From the NCBI GenBank assembly GCA_049975325.1, contig JBNGDW010000059.1, positions 1 to 10,693 on the forward strand: a DNA stretch of 10,693 bases, written 5' to 3'. The notes under the pieces are model-generated. The model was not told the origin of the DNA and made no database searches. It was given only the letters and a program-made list of their open reading frames with translations. Origin of the DNA: JBNGDW01 sp049975325 (GTDB taxonomy: Bacteria; Cloacimonadota; Cloacimonadia; JGIOTU-2; JBNGDW01). The first letter of the stretch is position 1, and each line of letters begins with the position of its first letter. The translations under genes and the position numbers were made by a program. This document shows, piece after piece, positions 1-7,377 of this stretch.

Positions 1-41
1 TCAGTTTGTAAATTATCTGGCGGCTGTCTGACGCAACAATA
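1..41. other. Window-edge segment after gpmI, unassigned
   Basis: Only 41 bases lie beyond the gpmI stop, too few to call a gene. On the minus strand the frame starting at position 40 reads IVASDSRQIIYKL, which resembles the substrate-binding segment of MiaA (tRNA dimethylallyltransferase, usually ADSRQIY). However, there is one extra isoleucine, and an in-frame TGA lies just upstream at 52-50. On the plus strand one frame reads QFVNYLAAV and stops at 29-31, so the end of a convergent gene is an equally open reading. Neither is supported well enough to annotate. Confidence 0.15.
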
Positions 42-1577
42 TCAGAGAATCAAATTATTTCCTGTCATTTCTTGAGGCTGAGGTAGATTTAGCATTTTTA
101 GCATCGTAGGTGCAATATCTGCCAGAATCCCATTATCCAACAGCTTTATCTTATCACATTCTTTCCCACAATAGATAAAAGGAACAGGGTTTGTTGTATG
201 GGCAGTAAATTCATTTCCATTCTCATCAAGCATCTTTTCAGCATTTCCATGGTCTGCTGTTAGAATATATTGATACCCATTTTTTTCTAATTCAGGGATA
301 ATCCTCCCGATAGATATATCTACTGCCTCCACAGCCTTAACAGCTGCCTGAAAAACACCAGTATGTCCCACCATATCACAGTTTGCAAAATTCAGTATTA
401 TCACATCATATTTCCCGGTATTAATTTCCTCTATTACCCTATCTGTGACCTGAAATGCGCTCATTTCAGGCTGAAGGTCATAAGTGGCAACCTTGGGAGA
501 TGGTATCAGAATGCGGTCTTCGTTTTTAAATGGTTTCTCTACACCACCATTGAAGAAAAAGGTAACATGAGCATATTTCTCTGTTTCTGCTATTCGGAGT
601 TGGCGATATCCATGATTTTGTAGAACTTCACCGAGTATGTTTTTCATAAACAGGGGTTTAATTACTACCTGTACATAAGGTCTGAATCGGACATCATATT
701 CTGTCATTGTGACAAATAACAAATTTTCAAACCTCTTGCGTGGGAATTCATGAAAATCTGGGCAAACGAAACTATCTGTAAGCTGTCTGGCACGGTCTGC
801 CCGGAAATTATAGAACAATATAGCATCTCCGTCTTTAACGGTGGCAACCGGTTTTTTATTCTCGTAAATAACAGTGGGTATTACAAATTCATCTGGAATA
901 TTTTGTTTGTAACTCTCCTCAATAGCCTGAATGGGATCAATGGCTTTTTTGCCGTTACCAAATACAATTGACTGATAAGCCTTTTCAATCCTGTCCCATC
1001 TTTTATCTCTATCCATGGCATAGTAACGACCAGAGAGAGTTGCAATCTTGCCGACCCCGATTGCCTCAGCCTTTGCCAAAAATTGCTCCAGATAACCCTT
1101 CCCGCCATAGGGAGAGGTATCCCGTCCATCCATGAATGTGTGGAGATAAACTTTATTTAGTTTATTCTTCTTTGCAAATTCTAAAAGAGCCCAGAGATGA
1201 TTAAGTGAACTATGGACTCCTCCGTCAGAAAGTAATCCAAATATATGCCAACTGGAATTATTTTTATGGCAATGTTCAACAATCTTCATCAATTCATCAT
1301 TTTCAAAAAATGAGCCATCTTCAATGCTTTTGTCTATTCTAGTAATTTCTTGATATACAATTCTTCCTGCCCCGATGTTAAGATGTCCTACCTCTGAATT
1401 CCCCATCTGTCCTTCAGGGAGACCAACCGCTTCTCCAGAACACCGCAGCTTTGTCCATGGCCGCGTTTCAAAGAGTTTGTCCAGATGAGGCGTTTGAGCA
1501 AATCGTATTGCATTACCTCTTTTTTCATCAGAAAGTCCAAATCCATCCATTATAATTAACATTACTTTTGATTTCAT
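42..1577 (-). CDS. gpmI: 2,3-bisphosphoglycerate-independent phosphoglycerate mutase
   Basis: This cytosolic glycolytic and gluconeogenic enzyme interconverts 3-phosphoglycerate and 2-phosphoglycerate without a bisphosphoglycerate cofactor, using two Mn ions and a phosphoserine intermediate. Its 511 residues match the usual family length. Visible family motifs are MDGFG with metal ligand Asp11, the MGNSEVGH motif with catalytic Ser61, SDGGVH with His122, MDGRDT around residue 150, NFRADRARQL near 257-266, NCDMVGHTG with Asp401 and His405, ADHGNAE with Asp442 and His443, and HTTNPVPF with His460. All expected metal ligands are therefore present and the enzyme should be active. The ATG start is preceded by an AAAGGT ribosome site at 1588-1583. 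The gene follows the HhH barrel gene after a 57-base gap on the same strand, so it may be the last gene of that transcript or have its own weak promoter. It ends in TGA. Identification is by motif and is very secure. Confidence 0.97.
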   Translation of the reverse strand: MKSKVMLIIMDGFGLSDEKRGNAIRFAQTPHLDKLFETRPWTKLRCSGEAVGLPEGQMGNSEVGHLNIGAGRIVYQEITRIDKSIEDGSFFENDELMKIVEHCHKNNSSWHIFGLLSDGGVHSSLNHLWALLEFAKKNKLNKVYLHTFMDGRDTSPYGGKGYLEQFLAKAEAIGVGKIATLSGRYYAMDRDKRWDRIEKAYQSIVFGNGKKAIDPIQAIEESYKQNIPDEFVIPTVIYENKKPVATVKDGDAILFYNFRADRARQLTDSFVCPDFHEFPRKRFENLLFVTMTEYDVRFRPYVQVVIKPLFMKNILGEVLQNHGYRQLRIAETEKYAHVTFFFNGGVEKPFKNEDRILIPSPKVATYDLQPEMSAFQVTDRVIEEINTGKYDVIILNFANCDMVGHTGVFQAAVKAVEAVDISIGRIIPELEKNGYQYILTADHGNAEKMLDENGNEFTAHTTNPVPFIYCGKECDKIKLLDNGILADIAPTMLKMLNLPQPQEMTGNNLIL

Positions 1578-1623
1578 AGCTTACCTTTCTTTCGCATATA
1601 CCTTTTTTCAGCGTTTACGCTGT

Positions 1624-1651
1624 TTTATTCCACTTTAGAATATACTTTCAA
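1624..1651 (-). promoter_or_regulatory. Possible weak promoter for gpmI
   Basis: On the minus strand TTGAAA (1651-1646) is followed after 16 bases by AATAAA (1629-1624). This is one mismatch from the -35 consensus and two from the -10 consensus. It overlaps the last codons of the upstream barrel gene and would let gpmI be transcribed independently. The region is AT-rich, so chance matches are common. Confidence 0.25.
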
Positions 1652-3479
1652 TCTGCAGTGATATGCGGGATTCCTGCCAAATTCCAGTTTCCCATGATAC
1701 CTTTCCTGCATATTTAGCCTGTAAAGAAATATGCTTTCCAATATCAAATTTACATAAAATATAAGCAAAAATGCCGTCACCGCTAAACGGAGAATTGAGC
1801 ATTACACCATCAACATCATTTTCATACATATACATGATAATATCATCCGTATGGTATTGGCAAATACGAAGATAAGTTCTTAGTTTCGGGGTGAGGGAAA
1901 ATCTGAAATCCTGGTAGAGCAAAATCCCCTGATCATATTTATCTGCATTATTAAAATGATGATAGGCATACTCAGCCCTGAGGCGCATTTCCGTCTTAGG
2001 ATTAATCGGAATAGTCCAGTCAAGTCTGAAGGAATTACGATTTATCTGATAGATTTTACTAAAGTCATCGACCACACGCCTTTTTTCAGACTGCTTTTCT
2101 CGGTAGGTGAAACGAAAAGTGGAAGTCTTTTGCTTGCTTTCTAATTGAAGTAATTTATCGAATCCATAAGTGGGCATATCTTCTAAGTATTTTTCTTCTG
2201 GGAAGCGATAGAGATCAAGGTAGAGATTGATTTTAAGATTGAAAGAGGGGCAAAATGTAAATCCATAATAAATCCCCTCTTCATTATCAAAATCTCCTGA
2301 GATATGGAAAGGGTTGCCATGGAGAGTAGGAAAGTATTTATCATATTTCCGATAGAGAATGAGGTTTGCCAATCGCGCTTGTTCCCACTGGACACCGCTG
2401 ATATATGTCTTCTTGCCATCTGAAACTGCACCTTCACCAAAGAAAACAAAATTCTTCAGGTTAAAGTAAAAATCTGCTCCAAGAATCAAGTTGTCCTGCG
2501 AAATATTTGGATCAGCAAAAGGCAAACTTAGATGCGATTTAGCAGCAGTAAGCCCCACCTGTCGCAGATCTCCATATGTGAAATGGAAACCGTATAATCT
2601 TTCCTCTACCTTGTCTTTTTTGGCTATTTCGGTCTCTGTGCGGTGGTATCCCATATCATAGATAGAAGTAATAGAATCATTTTCCAAAGTTGCATCAAGT
2701 TGATATGAAGAATAAAAGGGAAGGAGATGAAATCTATTGTACGATAGCGCCGCTGCAATGCCGAAGAGTGAATATGTCTCGCTGGAACTTGTATATGGCC
2801 TTAGTGTATGACCCTGTCCTATAGATTGGCCAGCAGCATTGCTGGATTTTGAAAAGGACGATTTCGGTGCGAAAACAATACCTTGTCCAAAAGCCAATCT
2901 ATAATTCCCAAGTATTACCTTTTCAACTATGTTATCCTGCCACTCAGCAGTGATACTCCCACTCCAGAAATCTGTTAACGACGACTCTCCTTCGTCTTTT
3001 TCAGTAAGAAATGCTAATTCATAATTTTCCCACCTGATCTTATGTAGTTGATAGAATTTTACTGGGTTTTCATATTCAGAATAAAATTTGTATTGGGTTC
3101 GGACACGATTCTGATAATGAATTGGAGATATAGGCTCGGAAAATGTTATAAATGGTAGAATCTCGTCAATCGTATCCTGCGAAATACCCGCATGTTGTAA
3201 GTCCTCTACCTTGGTAAACTTGCCAGACTCCCTGTATCTAAGTATCTTTTCTGCGTCCTGTGGCGAAAGCCATGGTAGCCGGAGTAGTTCATTGTAAGAT
3301 GCTTCATTTAAGTTTAGCCTATTGGTATGCAATTCTAGAAGTTCATCATATAATTCGGGTGAAATGGAGACTTCTTCATCGACAGAAAATAGGTCTTCAA
3401 GCTGACTATCAATATCTCCCTCTGCATATAGAGCAGTACAACTAAGCACAAATATGCAGATAGAAAGAGTACATTTCAT
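1635..3479 (-). CDS. Helix-hairpin-helix protein with predicted outer-membrane beta-barrel
   Basis: The 614-residue protein starts with a signal peptide (hydrophobic residues 5-18; likely cut after ALYA at 19, though VLSC at 11-14 is a weak lipobox-like alternative). An acidic linker follows. Residues about 53-115 form a ComEA-type tandem helix-hairpin-helix region with the typical LNLNEASYNELLRLPWLS pattern and a KFTKVEDLQHAGIS second half, a fold that normally contacts DNA backbone. From about residue 125 to the end it is rich in alternating aromatic and polar strands (GNYRLAFGQGIVFAP is a recognisable segment) and ends in Phe, as expected for a BAM-inserted barrel. Proteins of this layout occur in Bacteroidota and related candidate phyla and have no established function that I know of. 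The ATG overlaps the stop of the PorV-like gene by one base (TAATG), implying translational coupling. Roles in DNA uptake or surface binding are inference only. Confidence 0.8.
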   Translation of the reverse strand: MKCTLSICIFVLSCTALYAEGDIDSQLEDLFSVDEEVSISPELYDELLELHTNRLNLNEASYNELLRLPWLSPQDAEKILRYRESGKFTKVEDLQHAGISQDTIDEILPFITFSEPISPIHYQNRVRTQYKFYSEYENPVKFYQLHKIRWENYELAFLTEKDEGESSLTDFWSGSITAEWQDNIVEKVILGNYRLAFGQGIVFAPKSSFSKSSNAAGQSIGQGHTLRPYTSSSETYSLFGIAAALSYNRFHLLPFYSSYQLDATLENDSITSIYDMGYHRTETEIAKKDKVEERLYGFHFTYGDLRQVGLTAAKSHLSLPFADPNISQDNLILGADFYFNLKNFVFFGEGAVSDGKKTYISGVQWEQARLANLILYRKYDKYFPTLHGNPFHISGDFDNEEGIYYGFTFCPSFNLKINLYLDLYRFPEEKYLEDMPTYGFDKLLQLESKQKTSTFRFTYREKQSEKRRVVDDFSKIYQINRNSFRLDWTIPINPKTEMRLRAEYAYHHFNNADKYDQGILLYQDFRFSLTPKLRTYLRICQYHTDDIIMYMYENDVDGVMLNSPFSGDGIFAYILCKFDIGKHISLQAKYAGKVSWETGIWQESRISLQIESIF

Positions 3480-4297
3480 TAAAAAAGTCTATATGTAATG
3501 GTAAGATAGTGAGTGAGTTCTAAGTAATGATGCGTTTTTAGAGCGTAATCGATTATAAATCTGGAGAGTTGCAATTCTATGCCAGCAGAAAATCTTTCGG
3601 GATGTGTTTGCACCCCACTCATAATTCCAAGTTTTTCTATTGGAAAATAAACGACTCCGAGCCGAAAGGAAAAATCATATCCAATCTCTTTTACAGCACT
3701 TATCCCTGTCTCGATATGAGGAGAAATCTTGTAGATTATACTGGTTCTACATTCTTGTGGCAGATCATCTTTATCAATCATACTAAATGTAATATTTGAG
3801 AAGGAGACAGAAAATTTCCAATCTTGGGCTGATGCATATATCCCTCCATCTAATTGAAATGCCATTCTGCTCTCAATCGTTTTAACATCGAGATTAAGCA
3901 AGCGACAATCGAGACCAAGGACAAAATTGTCCATTATTTCAAAATTCGAACCTAAAATAAATGTCTGCTCTTGGTATTTTTCATTTCCAAATATCTGAAT
4001 GCCAGCTGTTATTGGAAATCTTCCTATTGCAAAGGAGGCAACAAGGTTATTGTAGGAAATATCCCCAAGAGAAAATAAAGAATAGTGTGTCAAAGATAGT
4101 GAAAAGTTTCCAGTAAAAAGAGCCGGATTATAAAAAATTGAAGCAGGTTCTGGTGATAACCCTTCAATCTCTGCCACAGAAGAAAGTTTTGCAGAAGGCG
4201 CAATTTGAAGAAAAGCGGATAACAAGGGCGCTGGCAGAAGAATGAGGAAAATAATAACTAAAAGAATTTTTCTGAACCCTCTCTTTGCTGGATACAT
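3479..4297 (-). CDS. PorV/PorQ-like outer-membrane beta-barrel protein
   Basis: The protein has 272 residues. A basic N-terminus (KRGFRK) and hydrophobic stretch 11-24 form a signal peptide, with likely cleavage after LLSA at residue 28. The mature start carries the family pattern of a short APSAKLSSVAEIEGLS segment followed by PASIFYNPALF, comparable with the NPAxL signature near the N-terminus of PorV/PorQ and UPF0164 proteins. The rest consists of alternating beta strands, ending in YRLF with the C-terminal Phe used for BAM recognition. PorV family members are outer-membrane barrels, some of which shuttle cargo in type IX secretion; no T9SS partner is visible here, so that role is not claimed. 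No strong ribosome site precedes the ATG, and a second ATG lies four bases upstream out of frame. It is the first gene of the minus-strand block and is coupled to the HhH barrel gene downstream. Confidence 0.75.
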   Translation of the reverse strand: MYPAKRGFRKILLVIIFLILLPAPLLSAFLQIAPSAKLSSVAEIEGLSPEPASIFYNPALFTGNFSLSLTHYSLFSLGDISYNNLVASFAIGRFPITAGIQIFGNEKYQEQTFILGSNFEIMDNFVLGLDCRLLNLDVKTIESRMAFQLDGGIYASAQDWKFSVSFSNITFSMIDKDDLPQECRTSIIYKISPHIETGISAVKEIGYDFSFRLGVVYFPIEKLGIMSGVQTHPERFSAGIELQLSRFIIDYALKTHHYLELTHYLTITYRLF

Positions 4298-4669
4298 ACA
4301 TAAAAAGTGCCTACATGAGAAATTATGTCAATTTTTATGCAATATCGTAAACTGAATCCGGGAAAATTTATAATTGCTAACCCCCGTCGATCCTCGCTCA
4401 AAAAATGTGTAACTATAAAAAATACAAGGAGCTATGATTCTATCATGTCAATAAATATCAATTGGTTACTTGCAGATCTAAGACCATAAACACACAACCA
4501 TTTTTATCTTCTTTAATTCATCATAATATTGACAAAAAAGCAAATTATAATCTATTTAGATATTTTATTTGATATCCTTTCTGAAAAGTAATAAGGCTTC
4601 TAACGAAGCTAAGTGGTGTATCATAGAGTTCTTTGGAAGAGAAAATCATAAAATGATGGAGGAGTAAAT
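4298..4669. other. Divergent intergenic region, 372 bases
   Basis: This AT-rich spacer separates the PorV-like gene (minus) from the tautomerase gene (plus). It holds a plus-strand promoter candidate, listed separately, and a weak minus-strand one, TTTACG (4351-4346), 18 bases, CATAAT (4327-4322), reading toward the PorV-like gene. Two near-identical tandem copies, TATTTAGATAT (4553-4563) and TATTTGATAT (4566-4575), and a small hairpin GCTTC-TAAC-GAAGC (4596-4609) lie in the probable tautomerase leader. A short ATGAT-TCT-ATCAT dyad lies near 4434-4446. I see no gene and no T-tract terminator in it. Confidence 0.5.
4529..4558 (+). promoter_or_regulatory. Candidate promoter for the tautomerase gene
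   Basis: A perfect TTGACA (4529-4534) is followed after 18 bases by TATTTA (4553-4558). A perfect TATAAT also occurs at 4546-4551, but only 11 bases from the TTGACA, which is too close to be its partner. Transcription from here would give a leader of roughly 100 bases before the ATG at 4670. The -35 is strong, but the choice of -10 is uncertain. Confidence 0.4.
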
Positions 4670-4861
4670 ATGCCGATAGTCACAATCGATGGTCCAGAGA
4701 TAAACAAAGAAAAAAAGCGCAATTTAGTACAACAAGTGACACAGATTGTTGCAAAAATATATGAGTTGCCTGAAAACGCTATCACAACGGTTATCAAAGA
4801 AAATCCACCAGAAAATATTGGGGTAGGCGGCAGTCTCCTTGCTGATAGACACTCAAAATAG
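4670..4861 (+). CDS. 4-oxalocrotonate tautomerase family protein, DmpI-like
   Basis: This 63-residue protein has the size of a single 4-OT subunit, which adopts a beta-alpha-beta fold and forms dimers or hexamers. After removal of Met the chain begins with Pro1, the catalytic base of tautomerases. The pattern MPIVTIDGP, KKRNLVQQVT, ITTVIKENPPENIGVGG, LLADR matches the DmpI branch. Against classical 4-OT numbering, positions 11 and 39 are Asn and Thr, so the two arginines that bind the dicarboxylate substrate in the Pseudomonas enzyme are missing at these places. The natural substrate is therefore unknown, and catechol meta-cleavage should not be assumed, as no such genes are nearby. A strong GGAGGAG ribosome site (4658-4664) sits five bases before the ATG. 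It ends in TAG and is convergent with the DUF512 gene, with a three-base gap. Confidence 0.9.
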   Translation: MPIVTIDGPEINKEKKRNLVQQVTQIVAKIYELPENAITTVIKENPPENIGVGGSLLADRHSK

Positions 4862-4864
4862 TCA

Positions 4865-6118
4865 TTAAAAATCCTGTAGAGTCTTACACCGCATATCTGT
4901 TGAAGCAATAATATCCTGCAAGGTTTTATTATCAATAGTAAGACCTTCCTGGTTGAACATATTGGGGGGTAGCAAGACTAAATCCCCACCTTTATGGAGA
5001 GAGAGGGCTCTTATCACATCCTGAGCAGAAAGTAAGCCTGTAACTGTCACCGACTTCCCTAAATATTGATTTTCTACCGCGACAGTGTTAGTAGAAATAC
5101 CGTAGAGATCTTGAAATTCTCGCCCGATGTTTCGCATAATTGGTGAAATGAGCTCTGCTGTAATGATTGTGATTGAATGAATGTCAGGTTGAATACGAAG
5201 ATCCTGCTTCTTTTCTTGCCAGGTATCAAGAAATTGGCGAGTCATTCCAACACCATTTTCAATTTGAGGAAATCCTTCGTAATATTCGGCAGAAGGTAAC
5301 TCTCTTTTTGCGAGCAGAAAAAATTCATCAGCAAGCATTACAATGCCTGCCCCATATTTTTTCTTGAACAACTCTCGCCATTTTTCAGAATCTGTTATGA
5401 GAGCCTCTGCTATATCACTCGTAACTGGTGCAAGTTCTGGCAATCCATTCCGAAATTTTGTCAATCCTACAGGCACAATAGCAATGGATTGAACCCCAGG
5501 GAAAAACCTTGCAAGCTCGTAAACTGTCTTTTTCAGTTCTTCCCCATCATTCCATCCAGGAATAAGCACAATTTGAGTATGCATCTGAATCCTATGTCTG
5601 GCAAGAAACTGTATACTTTTCAAGATGTTGAATCTTTTCCTGTATCGCATTATTTTCTGACGCAGCCTATCATCTGTGGTATGTACCGAAATATATAGAG
5701 GAGAAAGTTTCTGATTTACGATACGCTGAAAATCCTTGCGTGTCAGATTGGTAAGGGTGATAAAGTTGCCATAAGAAAAAGAAAGCCTGAAATCATCGTC
5801 TTTTATCTTTAGTGATGGACGGGCTTCTGGATGCATCTGGTCAATAAAGCAAAATATACAATTACAGCCACAACGACGATAAGGAGGATCGTAAAATTCT
5901 AATCCAATATCATCAGCATACTTCTTTTTAATCCTGAAATAACGATGTTCGCCCTTACAACTTATAACGATTTCAATCTCTTCATCTGCCTGATAGAAAT
6001 AATAATCAAGGAAATCATTTATTTCACAACCCTTAATAGCTAGCAAGATGTCATCTGGCTTAATATTTAATTTTGACGCGATGCTTTCTGGTTTAACAGC
6101 CTTGATTTTCAATGCCAT
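4865..6118 (-). CDS. DUF512 family PDZ/radical-SAM-like Fe-S protein
   Basis: With the chosen ATG at 6118 the protein has 417 residues, close to the family norm of about 440. Residues about 2-65 form a PDZ-like domain (SIASKLNIKPDDILLAIKG). A Cys cluster follows, CGCNCIFC, with Cys83, Cys87 and Cys90 in the CxxxCxxC spacing of radical-SAM enzymes. The family hallmarks FCFIDQ, DDDFRLSFSYGNFITLTNL, SPLYISVH, QIVLIPGWNDGEEL, VPVGLTKFR, LADEFF and FPQIENGVGM are all present. The reaction of DUF512 proteins is not established. The frame stays open to a GTG at 6154, but that start lies inside the terminator stem of the gene upstream and adds residues not expected in the family, so ATG 6118 is preferred. 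No Shine-Dalgarno is visible at either start. The terminator lies 13 bases before the ATG. The gene converges on the tautomerase gene. Confidence 0.9.
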   Translation of the reverse strand: MALKIKAVKPESIASKLNIKPDDILLAIKGCEINDFLDYYFYQADEEIEIVISCKGEHRYFRIKKKYADDIGLEFYDPPYRRCGCNCIFCFIDQMHPEARPSLKIKDDDFRLSFSYGNFITLTNLTRKDFQRIVNQKLSPLYISVHTTDDRLRQKIMRYRKRFNILKSIQFLARHRIQMHTQIVLIPGWNDGEELKKTVYELARFFPGVQSIAIVPVGLTKFRNGLPELAPVTSDIAEALITDSEKWRELFKKKYGAGIVMLADEFFLLAKRELPSAEYYEGFPQIENGVGMTRQFLDTWQEKKQDLRIQPDIHSITIITAELISPIMRNIGREFQDLYGISTNTVAVENQYLGKSVTVTGLLSAQDVIRALSLHKGGDLVLLPPNMFNQEGLTIDNKTLQDIIASTDMRCKTLQDF

Positions 6119-6124
6119 ATGGGA

Positions 6125-6159
6125 ATAAAGAAAAAGGTGGGAAAGGGTTCCCACCTTTT
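6125..6159 (-). terminator. Intrinsic terminator after the aminotransferase gene
   Basis: A perfect 12-base-pair stem pairs 6132-6143 with 6148-6159 around a four-base loop. On the minus strand the 3' arm runs into TTTTTCTTTA. It lies 25 bases beyond the aminotransferase stop and only 13 bases before the DUF512 ATG. On the plus strand the T-tract after the stem is short. Confidence 0.85.
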
Positions 6160-6184
6160 AGAGATTTCGGTATTTATCTTCAGT

Positions 6185-7327
6185 TTAGAAAACATATTCA
6201 GTGGCAAGAACTTTTTGCGCAGCAGTAAGTCCAGCACCCCATTCAAATTTCCATCCAAGTTCATTTAGCACCATCTCCAAAGCTGCAATGACAGCTATGA
6301 TATCAAAACATTCAATATATCCCATGTGCGCAATTCGGAAGATCTTACCCTTCACCTGTGCCTGACCTCCAGCAATAGTAAATCCATACTTATCACGAAG
6401 TAGTTTGACCAGAGCCAGTCCATCCACTCCTTCTGGCACCTTTACTGCAGTTACTACATCGCAAGCAGGATCCGCGAACAGCTCAAGTCCAAGGGCTTTT
6501 ACAGCGGCTCTGCACGCCTTTGCCATAACTTTATACCGATTAAAGCGATTTTCCAGTCCATCGTCCTTGATCAATTCTGTTGCTTTAACCAGGCCCTTTA
6601 CAAGTGTCACTGAGCCAGTAAACGGGTCTGTATGTTTTGCTAGCTTCTTTCGATAGGTTATCCAATCAAAGTAATAATGGGGCTGGGTATTTGACTCTAT
6701 CTTTTTCCACGCTTTTTCACTTACAGCAGCATAGGCATGACCTGGGGGGAGCATAAGACCTTTCTGTGAGCCTGCAACCACTATATCTACATTCCAATCA
6801 TCCATATAGAATTCCTGTCCTCCCAGACCAGAAATTGCGTCAATTACCAGGAGTGCGTCTGTCTTACTAATAATCTCGCCAAGCTCTTTAACGGGCATTA
6901 CGACCCCGGTTGAGGTCTCCGTAAGCTGTGTGTAGACAGCTTTGACATCTGGGTTTTCTTGCAAAAGTCTTTCAACTTCAGCAGCATCAACTGCTTTTCC
7001 CCATTCAGGGTCAATATAGATTGGTTCAATGCCGTATTCTTCTGCAATTTCTCCCCATCGTTCTGCAAATTTGCCACCTCTCACAATAATGGCTTTTTCG
7101 CCTTTATTCAATACATTAGAAACCGCACCGACCATTGCTCCAGTTCCAGTGGCGGAGAAAATGAGAACATCATTCTTTGTTTGAAATACATATTTCAGCC
7201 CTTCAATAGCCTTAGCAAGCATCTCCTCGTAAGCAGGGGTCCTGTGGTGAATCATCGGTTCTGCCATCGTCAGCAGAATCTTCTCTGGTACTGGAGTTGG
7301 TCCGGGCGAAAGCAAGTATTTTTTCAT
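6185..7327 (-). CDS. Pyridoxal-phosphate-dependent alanine-glyoxylate/serine-pyruvate-type aminotransferase
   Basis: This cytosolic class-V aminotransferase of 380 residues belongs to the AGXT-like group, historically also annotated as the small (42 kDa) subunit of soluble hydrogenase. It starts with the typical LLSPGPTPVPEKI, followed by HHRTPAYEEML near 27-37, the SATGTGAMVGAVSN phosphate-binding segment near 58-71, TETSTGV, VIDAISGLGG with cofactor-contacting Asp163, and GSQKGLMLPPG with Schiff-base Lys189. All catalytic residues are present. Likely reactions use alanine, serine or phosphoserine as donor and glyoxylate, pyruvate or hydroxypyruvate as acceptor; the exact pair cannot be read from the sequence. 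A GGAAGGAG ribosome site (7340-7333) lies five bases before the ATG. It follows the PepT-like gene by 50 bases, with a hairpin between them, and is closed by a strong terminator. This suggests an amino-acid salvage unit. Confidence 0.93.
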   Translation of the reverse strand: MKKYLLSPGPTPVPEKILLTMAEPMIHHRTPAYEEMLAKAIEGLKYVFQTKNDVLIFSATGTGAMVGAVSNVLNKGEKAIIVRGGKFAERWGEIAEEYGIEPIYIDPEWGKAVDAAEVERLLQENPDVKAVYTQLTETSTGVVMPVKELGEIISKTDALLVIDAISGLGGQEFYMDDWNVDIVVAGSQKGLMLPPGHAYAAVSEKAWKKIESNTQPHYYFDWITYRKKLAKHTDPFTGSVTLVKGLVKATELIKDDGLENRFNRYKVMAKACRAAVKALGLELFADPACDVVTAVKVPEGVDGLALVKLLRDKYGFTIAGGQAQVKGKIFRIAHMGYIECFDIIAVIAALEMVLNELGWKFEWGAGLTAAQKVLATEYVF

Positions 7328-7341
7328 AATCGCTCCTTCCT

Positions 7342-7369
7342 CATATATGATGTTAGAACACCATATATG
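7342..7369 (-). promoter_or_regulatory. Intercistronic RNA hairpin before the aminotransferase ribosome site
   Basis: Arms at 7342-7352 and 7359-7369 form an 11-pair stem with a six-base loop in minus-strand RNA. All eleven positions pair, one as G-U; in plus-strand RNA that position would be an A-C mismatch. There is no T-tract, and the 3' arm ends one base before the GGAAGGAG ribosome site. It may protect or process the message, or tune translation; a DNA operator is also possible, because CATATATG is itself palindromic. Confidence 0.5.
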
Positions 7370-7377
7370 CTATTTGT

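Noticed and set aside
1609..1622. CAGCG-TTTA-CGCTG hairpin flanked by T runs upstream of gpmI
   Set aside because: The stem is only five pairs. In the direction of transcription (minus) it is followed by A rather than T, so it is not a terminator for the HhH gene; a plus-strand use has no upstream gene.
4445..4489. Fourteen-codon ORF with an AAGGAG upstream, a possible leader peptide
   Set aside because: The AAGGAG is 13 bases from this ATG (and only two from the ATG at 4434), both poor spacings, and there is no attenuator structure or run of regulatory codons.
6119..6154. GTG at 6154 as the start of the DUF512 protein
   Set aside because: It would translate the terminator stem into 12 extra residues ahead of the PDZ domain; the ATG at 6118 places the start right at the family domain.
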